Assembly: GCA_910585445.1 (NCBI GenBank)
Contig: CAJUEK010000007.1
Coordinates: 17,163-81,162, forward strand
DNA from: an uncultured Bacteroidales bacterium
GTDB lineage: Bacteria > Bacteroidota > Bacteroidia > Bacteroidales > UBA932
Direction of reading: 5' to 3'
Length of the DNA stretch: 64,000 nucleotides
Position numbers and translations under genes: made by a program. Position 1 is the first letter of the stretch. Every line of letters starts with the position of its first letter. A model generated the notes under the pieces. That model was given only the letters and a program-made list of their open reading frames with translations. It searched no databases and was not told the origin of the DNA. Of the stretch, positions 1 to 7,300 are shown in pieces.

Positions 1-810
1 CCTGTTCTTGGAAATCTCGGCACTCACTGATATAGTCCCCATCTTGACAGAAATGTCACGTATCCTGATATGGCTCATCTCCTTAGGGCGTATGAAGCAA
101 TAATACTCTATGTAGCACGCCAGAAGAAAATGCCTGTCATTCTTTTCGCAATATTCCTTTATCCTGAGCATGACGTCCTTCGGAATGACAGTGCGGTTCT
201 TCTCACATTTCCTCTTTCCCTGGATCATGGCAAAAGAAGATGTCGGGTCATCATCAGCATACCCCCTTTCCCGGAGGAATCGTGAGAAAGTGCGCAGCCA
301 CATGAGATAATTGTCCCTGGTACGGGCCGACTTTCCCTTGTCAAGCCACAGCCAGTCCAGGAAGTCAGACATAACCTCCGCCTTCAGCTGATAGATGTAA
401 GTGACCGGCTTCCTGCGGTCCGCATTCCACTTCCTGAAAATAGTGAGAAAAGAGATATAGCCATTGTAGGTCTTAACGCTCAGCAGCTTGTCGTGAACCA
501 TGCGGGCTATGTACCTGCAGTAATTCTCACAGACCTCATCCCACAGAATATATTTGCGCGGATCCGCAAGCTGCATCCAGGGATTCCAGCCGGAGCGCAG
601 CCGTTCGTTGATATTCTCGCACATCTCGGCCGCATAAGATCTGCGGGCCCTGGCCGGCTTTATCATAGGGACTGCGACTCTTTTTCTTCTGAACGCCCCG
701 GTATCAGGGTCAGTCGCGTAGAATTCGACCTGCCATCTTTTTCCGGCAGCAAGTCTTGCCGGGCGGTATTCCACCATTTGGCGGAGAGACACTTGTTTTT
801 GTACAGACAT
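1..810 (-). CDS. Tyrosine recombinase / integrase, C-terminus outside window
   Basis: Partial gene of 270 codons read from an ATG at 810 to the left edge with no stop. The N-terminal part has the short AP2-like arm (KRWQVEFYATDPDTGAFRRK, about residues 24-43) and a SAM-like core-binding domain (about 85-190) typical of Bacteroidota integrases. The first catalytic arginine lies in CFIRPKEMSH (R241); the remaining catalytic residues and the nucleophilic tyrosine would lie beyond the edge. It would catalyse site-specific integration of a mobile element. The gene starts 125 bp from the 3' end of an initiator tRNA gene and is co-directional with it, the usual arrangement for an element integrated at a tRNA 3' end. 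Family is clear; target site is inferred. Confidence 0.85.
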   Translation of the reverse strand, partial: MSVQKQVSLRQMVEYRPARLAAGKRWQVEFYATDPDTGAFRRKRVAVPMIKPARARRSYAAEMCENINERLRSGWNPWMQLADPRKYILWDEVCENYCRYIARMVHDKLLSVKTYNGYISFLTIFRKWNADRRKPVTYIYQLKAEVMSDFLDWLWLDKGKSARTRDNYLMWLRTFSRFLRERGYADDDPTSSFAMIQGKRKCEKNRTVIPKDVMLRIKEYCEKNDRHFLLACYIEYYCFIRPKEMSHIRIRDISVKMGTISVSAEISKNR

Positions 811-890
811 TTTTTTTGAAGGGGATGTCACTCCCGACTCCAAATCTGCATTTAATCTTGACACAAATTCGGCACAAGGCCTTTTCTGAG

Positions 891-931
891 AGATGCCGTA
901 ACCTATTGTTCTGAAATAAGTTACGGCATCT
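891..931. other. 12-bp inverted repeat between tRNA-fMet and integrase
   Basis: AGATGCCGTAAC at 891-902 pairs perfectly with GTTACGGCATCT at 920-931 around a 17-nt loop. On the plus strand it is followed by only four T residues and on the minus strand by none, so it is a weak candidate for an intrinsic terminator of the tRNA. It lies directly against the tRNA 3' end, so it may also be part of an attachment region. Confidence 0.5.
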
Positions 932-935
932 TTTG

Positions 936-1008
936 TAGCGGGAGGAGGACTCGAACCTCCGGCCTCCGGGTTATGAGCCCGACGAGCTACCAACTGCTCT
1001 ATCCCGCG
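936..1008 (-). tRNA. Initiator tRNA-fMet (anticodon CAT)
   Basis: A 73-nt cloverleaf on the minus strand: acceptor CGCGGGA/TCCCGC, D arm GAGC...GCTC, anticodon loop CTCATAA and T arm GGAGG-TTCGAGT-CCTCC. Two hallmarks mark it as the initiator: the first position is unpaired (C1 faces U72) and the anticodon stem carries the three consecutive G-C pairs (GGG/CCC). A73 is the discriminator; the CCA end is not encoded (CAA follows). It is preceded by a near-perfect Bacteroidota promoter. Confidence 0.95.
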
Positions 1009-1019
1009 ATATTGGACTG

Positions 1020-1050
1020 CAAATATACGCACATTTTTTGAAACTGCAAA
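1020..1050 (-). promoter_or_regulatory. Promoter of tRNA-fMet
   Basis: On the minus strand, TTTG (1047-1050) is followed after exactly 19 bp by TATATTTG (1020-1027), matching the Bacteroidota -33/-7 consensus TTTG/TAnnTTTG. Transcription would begin a few bases before the tRNA 5' end at 1008. Confidence 0.75.
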
Positions 1051-1150
1051 CTTTTCTGCATTTTTATTGAACTTTTTTTCATTTCGTTTTGTGAGCGACA
1101 GCTTATTATGCATTCAAGTCCAACAAACAAGTGCCAATGCACTCCATTAT

Positions 1151-2092
1151 TTATACCTTGCCAGCTTGCAGGCTACCCGATAAACCAAGTATTTCACGAA
1201 TGATCTTGCGGTCAAAGCCAAGAACACGCGCTATCTGGGAAGCACCGGCATACATCCTCCTGTAAAGATACCCCGCCATCTTGCATCGTTCATTCACATC
1301 AAGTTGTGATACCGATGTTTTGTTGAACCGCTCGCGCACCACATTTTCCATCCTACAGATAAGTTCATAATCATTATAGCGTATCCGGCCGCTGAATGCC
1401 AGCTCCAATTCCATTACGGCAGAATCCACCTTAGCCACCCTGTTCCAGAAGAATTCCCGAGAATTGCGGAACAGGCTTTCCACAAAACCTCCTGCAACAA
1501 ACGACCCAGGAACGATGTCATAGTTTCCGTCAAACAGAAACCCGCTGCCCGAAAGATTGCAATGGGTATGCAGCATACGTTTTGCCTCTTTTACCTGCAA
1601 CGATGACACAGGCCTATACAAGAGACTTGCATTACCTGAGAAATAGCAGTTCACGCTGGACCATTCATATTGTCCCGCATCCCTGACCAATCCTCCTTCA
1701 ACAGGATTTCTCAAAATATAAGCTATACAATTCCTGATGTATGAAACATCACTAATCTGTTTTATCGTGCTGCCTACCCTTTTAAGCACATTTGGCACGC
1801 CATGTCTGCGACAATGATACCTGGAATATTCCTTTTTGAAATCATTCAGAAAGCACACGACACGCTCCCTATTGTCAGCACACACCATAAAATGAACATG
1901 ATTGGTCATAAGACAATATGCAGCTATCATTACCTTGTGCCGAAATGCACTGAAGGCTGCAATTCTTATCCCGAATCTGTAATCATCATCGTCCCAAAAC
2001 AGCAGCCTGTCTTCAAGACCTTTAGTACAAACATGAAAAACATTGATTTTCTGCTCATCCATGCCAGAAACGGCACCAATCTCTCCCCTCAT
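1151..2092 (-). CDS. RAYT-type HUH transposase (Y1 transposase, IS200-like domain)
   Basis: A 313-residue protein counted from ATG 2092; the longer reading would need a TTG at 2098, and M11 is an alternative start. The Y1 domain (about 15-160) has the HUH pair in MTNHVHFMV (H65, H67), a candidate nucleophilic tyrosine in KKEYSRYH (Y89 or Y92) and the RAYT signature ILRNPVEGGL...YEWSSV. The C-terminal part (about 180-313) ends in a helix-turn-helix-like segment (SQIARVLGFDRKIIREILG). RAYTs are single-copy, non-autonomous relatives of IS200 transposases that process hairpin DNA. The hairpin array 106 bp upstream is the obvious candidate substrate; that link is inferred. Confidence 0.88.
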   Translation of the reverse strand: MRGEIGAVSGMDEQKINVFHVCTKGLEDRLLFWDDDDYRFGIRIAAFSAFRHKVMIAAYCLMTNHVHFMVCADNRERVVCFLNDFKKEYSRYHCRRHGVPNVLKRVGSTIKQISDVSYIRNCIAYILRNPVEGGLVRDAGQYEWSSVNCYFSGNASLLYRPVSSLQVKEAKRMLHTHCNLSGSGFLFDGNYDIVPGSFVAGGFVESLFRNSREFFWNRVAKVDSAVMELELAFSGRIRYNDYELICRMENVVRERFNKTSVSQLDVNERCKMAGYLYRRMYAGASQIARVLGFDRKIIREILGLSGSLQAGKV

Positions 2093-2118
2093 ATCCAAAC
2101 ATTTAAATAATCTTTCGG

Positions 2119-2149
2119 CAAAATAGGAATAGTTATCCGTTTCTGCAAA
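2119..2149 (-). promoter_or_regulatory. Candidate promoter of the RAYT gene
   Basis: TTTG (2146-2149) then 20 bp then TATTTTG (2119-2125) on the minus strand. The -7 box is one T shorter than the consensus TAnnTTTG. The position, 27 bp before the ATG, is suitable. Confidence 0.4.
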
Positions 2150-2198
2150 TTTTCACATCTTTTTCTTAACAATTCCACACATAAATTTACAGTTCAAA

Positions 2199-2906
2199 GT
2201 TCCCAACGGGACATACTTTTGCATGTTGGGAACCGAATATTTCAGCACATCACTGATTTGCTGAACATTAACAAAGACTAAAGTTCCAAACAGGACAATT
2301 CACCGCACGTTGGGAACCAGCAAACAAGATACATCACTGAATATCAATATATTAGCAAAATGGCAGGTTCCAAACGGGACATACTTTTGCATGTTGGGAA
2401 CCTAACATTTAAGTATATCACTGATTTGCAGGATATTAACAAAGACTAAAGTTCCAAACAGGACAACTTGCCGCACATCGGGAACCAGCAAACGACATAT
2501 AGCAATGAATGTCAACACATTAGCAAAAGTATAGGTTCCGAACAGGACGTATTTTTGCATGTTGGGAACCGAGCATTTCAGCATATCACTGATTTGCAAA
2601 ACATTAACAAAGACTGGAGTTCCAAACAGGACAACTCATCGCACATTGGGAACAGCAAAAAGACATACATCACTGAATGTCAATATATTAGCAAAACAGC
2701 AGGTTCCAAACGGGACATGCTTTTGCATGTTGGGAACCGAACATTTCAGCATATCACTGATTTGCAGAACATTAACAAAGACTGGAGTTCCCAACGGGAC
2801 AATTTGCCGCACATCGGGAACCGCAAAAAGACATACATCACTGAACGTCAGCATCTTAGCAAAACAGCAGGTTCCAAACGGGACATATTTTTGCACGTTG
2901 GGAACC
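2199..2906. repeat. Array of nine hairpin repeats at ~84-bp period (RAYT-associated)
   Basis: Nine left arms GTTCC(C/A/G)AAC start at 2199, 2284, 2368, 2451, 2535, 2619, 2703, 2787 and 2871; each is matched 17-18 bp later by GTTGGGAACC or a close variant. Spacing is 83-85 bp throughout. Odd and even units differ: odd loops read like GGGACATACTTTTGCAT and even loops like GGACAATT(T)GCCGCAC, with different linkers, so the true higher-order unit is about 168 bp. Linkers share ACATCACTGA and look like diverged copies of one ancestral 84-bp unit. The sixth base of the left arm varies, giving either a perfect 9-bp stem or one mismatch. Long open frames cross the array on both strands because 84 is divisible by three; I treat them as non-coding. 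The stretch 2093-3146 holds no other gene. Confidence 0.9.
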
Positions 2907-2956
2907 TTATTAAAGCAGAAAGGACGTGGATTTTGCCAAACCTGCACTTCAAAACA

Positions 2957-2986
2957 AGAGGGGCCGAATAAAAAGCCCCTTTTTCT
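2957..2986 (+). terminator. Intrinsic terminator after the repeat array
   Basis: GGGGC (2960-2964) pairs with GCCCC (2975-2979), extended by A-T and G-T pairs, and is followed by TTTTTCTT on the plus strand. On the minus strand the sequence after the stem is also T-rich. It bounds the hairpin array on its right side and implies that the array may be transcribed. Confidence 0.6.
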
Positions 2987-3065
2987 TGTTGTTCGGCGAG
3001 GTCAAAATCAAACTTGAAAATCAAACTTGAAAATCAAACTTGTTTCCAAATATTCAATTCTTCAA

Positions 3066-3106
3066 AACAAACACCCCCGAAAGTCAAATAAAAACTTTCT
3101 GGGGTG
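3066..3106 (-). terminator. Intrinsic terminator of purH
   Basis: The arms CACCCCCGAAAGT (3072-3084) and ACTTTCTGGGGTG (3094-3106) pair over 13 bp with one mismatch. On the minus strand the stem is followed by TTTGTTTTG. It lies 41 bp after the purH stop. Confidence 0.7.
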
Positions 3107-3146
3107 ATTGTAAAAATATCAGTCAGGCCATCAAAGGCCTGATGCG

Positions 3147-4697
3147 TCAGTGCTTGAAGTGGCGCTCTCCGGTGAAGAGCATCACTATGCCGCATTCGTC
3201 CGCTTTCTTGATTGAATCCGCATCACGGACGCTTCCGCCTGGCTGCGCTATGGCCTTTACGCCATACGAATCTGCCAAAGTGACGCAGTCGTCAAACGGG
3301 AAGAATGCATCCGAACCCATCACAAGGCCTATCTCGCGCACATCAAGGCCGCGCTCACGGCATGTTGCCTCAGCCTGCTTCAGGGCAATCTCCGCTGAGC
3401 CGATCCGGTTCATCTGGCCAGCCCCGACTCCCAATGTCACACCATCCTTCACGACCACAATTGCATTCGACTTGATGTGCTTCACTATGCGCCATGCGAA
3501 ATTCAGGTCTGACATGCATCCCTCACAAGGCTTGGCGGCAGTTACACACATCTCCGGAGTCACCTCTACGGTATCAATGTCCTGATTCTGCACAAGCAGA
3601 CCTCCGTTTACGCTCACATACTGCATCCGCGGAGAATTGTCACGGGTCATGTCAACCTCAAGAAGACGGAGATTCTTCTTGGTGCAGAGAACCTCAAGAG
3701 CCTCAGGAGTAAACGAAGGAGCCATGATTATCTCAAGGAAGATAGGCTTCATCAGCTCCGCCACCTCCTTGTTGACCTCACGGTTCACGGCAACGATTCC
3801 GCCGAAGATGCTCACCTTGTCAGCCTCATAAGCCTTTGTCCAGGCATCCACCACATCAGTCCCCACAGCTGCACCGCAAGGATTCATGTGCTTAAGTCCT
3901 ACGCAGAACGGAGCATCAAACTCACGCACGATATTCAGGGCCGCATTAGCATCCTGGATATTGTTATATGAAAGCTCCTTGCCGTTCAACTGTCTTGCAG
4001 ATGCAAGCGAGAACGGAACCTTTTCAGCAGATGCAAAGAACTTTGCGCTCTGGTGCGGATTCTCCCCGTACCTCAGGCTCTGCTTCAGGTCATACTCAAG
4101 GAAAAGCTTCTCATTCAATCCCGCTGCAGAACGCATATAAGAAGCAATCATCATATCATACTCGGCAGTATGGGTATATGCCTCAGCCGAAAGCCTGAGA
4201 CGTGTCTCCTTAGTAGTGTCACCGAACTCCCTGATCTCGCTGATGATAACATCATAGTTCTCAGGACTGCACACGACAGTCACCGCGCTCCAGTTCTTCG
4301 CGGCACTGCGGAGCATGGAAGGGCCTCCGATGTCAATGTTCTCAATGGCATCCTCCATAGTCACGCCAGGCTTCGCGATTGTCTGGCGGAACGGATAGAG
4401 ATTGACGCACACCATGTCGATGAATCCGATTCCGTTCTCCTTGAGCTGCGAGATATGGCTTTCAAGGTCACGGCGGCCGAGAAGTCCTCCATGCACTTTC
4501 GGATGGAGAGTCTTGACGCGGCCGTCACAAATCTCAGGAAAACCTGTAACCTCGCTGATGTTTATAACATTCAGTCCCGCATCCTGCAGGAGCTTCATAG
4601 TGCCTCCGGTAGCGATGATTTCCCATCCCAGAGCCACAAGCTGACTGGCGAATTCTACCACGCCGGTCTTATCACTTACGCTGAATAATGCACGCAT
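3147..4697 (-). CDS. purH: Bifunctional AICAR transformylase / IMP cyclohydrolase
   Basis: A 516-residue cytosolic enzyme for the last two steps of IMP synthesis: formylation of AICAR with 10-formyl-THF and ring closure of FAICAR. The N-terminal MGS-like cyclohydrolase domain opens MRALFSVSDKTGVVEFA and contains ATGGT and the GRVKTLHPKVHGG loop. The C-terminal transformylase domain has RYGENPHQ, the catalytic pair KHMNPCG and the terminal DSIKKADECGI...FTGERHF. Length is normal for the family. It is followed by a terminator and preceded by an unusually structured 5' region with its own candidate promoter, so it is probably transcribed separately from purM. Confidence 0.97.
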   Translation of the reverse strand: MRALFSVSDKTGVVEFASQLVALGWEIIATGGTMKLLQDAGLNVINISEVTGFPEICDGRVKTLHPKVHGGLLGRRDLESHISQLKENGIGFIDMVCVNLYPFRQTIAKPGVTMEDAIENIDIGGPSMLRSAAKNWSAVTVVCSPENYDVIISEIREFGDTTKETRLRLSAEAYTHTAEYDMMIASYMRSAAGLNEKLFLEYDLKQSLRYGENPHQSAKFFASAEKVPFSLASARQLNGKELSYNNIQDANAALNIVREFDAPFCVGLKHMNPCGAAVGTDVVDAWTKAYEADKVSIFGGIVAVNREVNKEVAELMKPIFLEIIMAPSFTPEALEVLCTKKNLRLLEVDMTRDNSPRMQYVSVNGGLLVQNQDIDTVEVTPEMCVTAAKPCEGCMSDLNFAWRIVKHIKSNAIVVVKDGVTLGVGAGQMNRIGSAEIALKQAEATCRERGLDVREIGLVMGSDAFFPFDDCVTLADSYGVKAIAQPGGSVRDADSIKKADECGIVMLFTGERHFKH

Positions 4698-4794
4698 GAT
4701 TTATATTTGTTTGATTAGTTTTCAAAAAAAATCCGCCCCAAAACGCAACCGGCCTCGGGACACCTCCTTAAAACAAGAAAAGAGGGCTGATTAA

Positions 4795-4845
4795 AAAGTC
4801 TCACGACCGGGCCGAAGGCCCCAAAAACCACATATAGGCCGTGAG
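4795..4845 (-). promoter_or_regulatory. Terminator-like hairpin at the start of the purH leader
   Basis: On the minus strand CTCACGGCC pairs with GGTCGTGAG (one G-U) and encloses an inner stem GGGCC-TTC-GGCCC-type hairpin; ACTTTTTAATC follows. The plus-strand outer arms are CTCACG (4800-4805) and CGTGAG (4840-4845). It lies directly downstream of a candidate promoter and about 100 bp before purH. It could be an attenuator, a 5' stabilising element, or the end of a short RNA. Confidence 0.5.
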
Positions 4846-4852
4846 CAAATAA

Positions 4853-4882
4853 CAAAATAGCCCGGCGAGCTGTTTGCAACAA
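4853..4882 (-). promoter_or_regulatory. Candidate promoter of purH
   Basis: TTG (4880-4882) then exactly 20 bp then TATTTTG (4853-4859) on the minus strand. This resembles the Bacteroidota consensus with a one-base-short -7 box. The predicted start at about 4846 is the first base of the leader hairpin. Confidence 0.4.
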
Positions 4883-4929
4883 GCAGCAGACAATAATTTC
4901 CAGGGGTCAAGAGGACCTGTTTTTCAAAG

Positions 4930-4974
4930 AAAAACGACAGAGGGTGACCCAAAAGTAAATTTTTGATCACCCTC
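4930..4974 (-). terminator. Intrinsic terminator of purM
   Basis: GAGGGTGA (4940-4947) and TCACCCTC (4967-4974) form an 8-bp stem with an A/T-rich loop. On the minus strand it is followed by TGTCGTTTTTCTTTG. It begins 14 bp after the purM stop. Confidence 0.7.
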
Positions 4975-4987
4975 CAGCCAAAATCCC

Positions 4988-6013
4988 CTACAGTATAACT
5001 ACACCAGGAGTGTCAGTGATGCGTCCTATCACAGACGCCTTCTCGCCATGTGCCTCAAGAATGCCGATGGCTTTTTCCGCCTCAGCCCCGTCAAGAGCCA
5101 GAACCATTCCGATACCCATGTTGAAAATGTTGAACATCTCACGGTGAGCCACCTTGCCGTATTTTTCGAGAAGACGGAAAATAGGAAGAATCTCCCATGT
5201 CCCCTCTTTTACCTCTATACCCATTCCCTCATGCAGGATACGCGGTATGTTCTCATCGAATCCGCCTCCTGTTATATGAGCTACTCCGTGAACATCACAA
5301 TTACGTATCACGTCAAGAACCTGCTTTACATAGATACGTGTCGGAGTGAGAGCAACCTCGCCGAGCTTCCTGCCGCCAAGTTCCTCATATGAAGCATGAA
5401 GATCCAGGGCATTGTCCGAGAAAATCTTGCGCACAAGGCTGAACCCATTGGAGTGCACACCGGAAGACGCGATTCCCACAAGCACATCGCCGACCTTCAC
5501 CTTGCTGCCGTCAATAAGCCTTGACTTCTCAACAACTCCGGTAGTATATCCTGCAATGTCATATTCCCCGTCCTGATACATTCCCGGCATCTCGGCAGTC
5601 TCGCCTCCCACAAGGGCACATCCGGCCTGGCGGCATCCTTCAGCCACACCTGCCACGATGGACTCGACCTTGGCCGGCTCGTTCTTGCCGACAGCCACAT
5701 AATCCAGGAAAAACAACGGCTCCGCACCCTGCGCAAGCACATCGTTGACACACATTGCGACAGCATCTATTCCGATAGTGTCGTGCTTGTCCATCTCGAA
5801 AGCGAGCTTAAGCTTCGTTCCGACACCGTCCGTGCCGCTCACAAGAACAGGCTCCTTGATATTCAGAGCCGAAAGGTCGAACATGCCTCCGAACGACCCG
5901 ATATTTCCCATAACCCCGGCACGTGCGGTAGAAGCAACATGAGACTTGATCCTGCGCACGACCTCGTAACCGGCTTCAAGATTGACGCCGGCCTTTTCAT
6001 AACTTACTGCCAT
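4988..6013 (-). CDS. purM: Phosphoribosylformylglycinamidine cyclo-ligase (AIR synthetase)
   Basis: A 341-residue enzyme that makes AIR from FGAM with ATP, step five of purine synthesis. The start MAVSYEKAGVNLEAG is the conserved PurM N-terminus. Further PurM motifs are SGTDGVGTKLKLA, the metal/ATP motif GIDAVAMCVNDVLAQGA, GGETAEMPGMY, GIASSGVHSNGFSLVR and HITGGGFDENIPR. Length is typical. It has its own -7 box upstream and a terminator downstream, and lies between purH and the polysaccharide operon, all co-directional. Confidence 0.97.
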   Translation of the reverse strand: MAVSYEKAGVNLEAGYEVVRRIKSHVASTARAGVMGNIGSFGGMFDLSALNIKEPVLVSGTDGVGTKLKLAFEMDKHDTIGIDAVAMCVNDVLAQGAEPLFFLDYVAVGKNEPAKVESIVAGVAEGCRQAGCALVGGETAEMPGMYQDGEYDIAGYTTGVVEKSRLIDGSKVKVGDVLVGIASSGVHSNGFSLVRKIFSDNALDLHASYEELGGRKLGEVALTPTRIYVKQVLDVIRNCDVHGVAHITGGGFDENIPRILHEGMGIEVKEGTWEILPIFRLLEKYGKVAHREMFNIFNMGIGMVLALDGAEAEKAIGILEAHGEKASVIGRITDTPGVVIL

Positions 6014-6059
6014 AATGATATATTTGATTTAATTTCCATCCCGACCTGAAAATGCGCTG

Positions 6060-6067
6060 CAAAGATA
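6060..6067 (-). promoter_or_regulatory. -7 box of the purM promoter
   Basis: TATCTTTG on the minus strand, a perfect TAnnTTTG, 46 bp upstream of the purM ATG. No clear TTTG at the expected -33 distance was found. Confidence 0.55.
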
Positions 6068-6121
6068 ATCAAATTTTCCTGCAACCCATTCAGGACAAAC
6101 TGCGAATTTCACGCATTCCCA

Positions 6122-7300
6122 TCATAAATTATCAAGATATTCAATCAGTTTGTCAACCTGCCTGCTGCGCCTGTACTGCATAATCTTCTCCCAGTTGCGC
6201 GGAAGCACCACCCTGTTCTCCCACATGCAAAAGCACCGCACAATCATCTCCTTTATACCCGGAATATCAGACTCATCCACGGCAAACCCGGCCCCGGTCT
6301 CCTCAAGCAGGCCTGCAATCACGTCTGAAGGTTCGCACAATCCGAGAATCGGCTTATTCGTGGGAAGATAATCAAACAGCTTTCCGGTATAAACCCCTTT
6401 CCGGCCTGATGGATGCACAATGACAAGCACATCAGCCTCAAGCGACATGCGTATCGCCTCGGAATGCTCAACGCCCTTCATCTGAAAAACATTTTCCGCT
6501 ATATTCCGCGGCACCTTGACCTTGGGAGTGTCTCCTATTATCTTTATGCGGCTGTCCTTGGGAATCCGTCCCTCGGCAATAAGTTCCGAAAACGCCCTGA
6601 ACCAATTGTCCGGCTTGATGCCATAATAAAACCGACCCACATAAGCCATCGTGAACTGCGGCTGAAAACTCACCTCATGAATTTCATCATATTCGTATCC
6701 GTTTGTTATCTCAAGGAACCTGTCATGTCCGCATATTGCCTTGAAATCATTTATTATAGGCTCCGACACCGACAAGACAAGCTCAGCCTCATCCAATATC
6801 CGGCGCTCATATGGCTTCAGGCGCCATACATACAACGCAGAATAGAACGGGAAACGTGACATTTCATCACGCATATCCGCAATCCAGCGGAACTTATACC
6901 CGTCACGTCGCAGCTGCATGGCGACAAGATGGGGAGACAGCGGCATATAGGAGCTCAGCACAACATCAAATCCCTTTGAATCAAATAGTTTCCTCGCTTC
7001 ACGCAAGGCCCTCCTTCTCCAAAAGAAAAGATAGTCCATTGTGATACGTGACACAATCATATTGATGCCTCTCCTGACAAGCCCACGATACCACCCGAAC
7101 CGGTCATTCAGAAAAACAGGAACATTCTCAAGGTAATGTACCTCACACCCCTCCCATGTGGCGACTTCATAACGGTCCCCCAACGTAATCACCGTCACAG
7201 AATGCCCAGCCTGTCGCAAATAGCGAGCAAAGGCATTTATCCTGAAAGATGATATGGCATTACGCGGCCAGAAGCCGTCAGCTATAACAAGAATCTTCAT
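6122..7300 (-). CDS. Glycosyltransferase family 4 protein
   Basis: A 392-residue GT-B glycosyltransferase. The start MKILVIADGFWPRNAISSF is chosen because it overlaps the flippase stop as ATGA (translational coupling); a longer frame upstream has no GT homology. The N-terminal Rossmann-like domain runs to about 190. The C-terminal domain contains AYVGRFYYG, IKIIGDTPKVK and the donor-binding region GVYTGKLFDYLPTNKPILG, typical of GT4. It acts at the cytoplasmic face, adding a sugar to a lipid-linked repeat unit. It is the last gene and the only glycosyltransferase in the operon, so other transferases must be encoded elsewhere. Donor and acceptor sugars cannot be read from the sequence. Confidence 0.82.
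   Translation of the reverse strand: MKILVIADGFWPRNAISSFRINAFARYLRQAGHSVTVITLGDRYEVATWEGCEVHYLENVPVFLNDRFGWYRGLVRRGINMIVSRITMDYLFFWRRRALREARKLFDSKGFDVVLSSYMPLSPHLVAMQLRRDGYKFRWIADMRDEMSRFPFYSALYVWRLKPYERRILDEAELVLSVSEPIINDFKAICGHDRFLEITNGYEYDEIHEVSFQPQFTMAYVGRFYYGIKPDNWFRAFSELIAEGRIPKDSRIKIIGDTPKVKVPRNIAENVFQMKGVEHSEAIRMSLEADVLVIVHPSGRKGVYTGKLFDYLPTNKPILGLCEPSDVIAGLLEETGAGFAVDESDIPGIKEMIVRCFCMWENRVVLPRNWEKIMQYRRSRQVDKLIEYLDNL

Noticed and set aside
2199..2906. CRISPR array (regular palindromic repeats with ~48-bp spacers)
   Set aside because: The spacers are not unique: they are two conserved alternating types. No cas genes are nearby, and the repeats vary internally.
2402..3017. Repetitive protein genes in the hairpin array
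   Set aside because: Open frames appear on both strands because the period is a multiple of three; no ribosome-binding site, signal or known domain supports coding.
4698..4860. ZTP (pfl) riboswitch upstream of purH
   Set aside because: A GGTCGTGAG segment resembles part of the motif, but the conserved 3' CCGCCTGGG-type element was not found.
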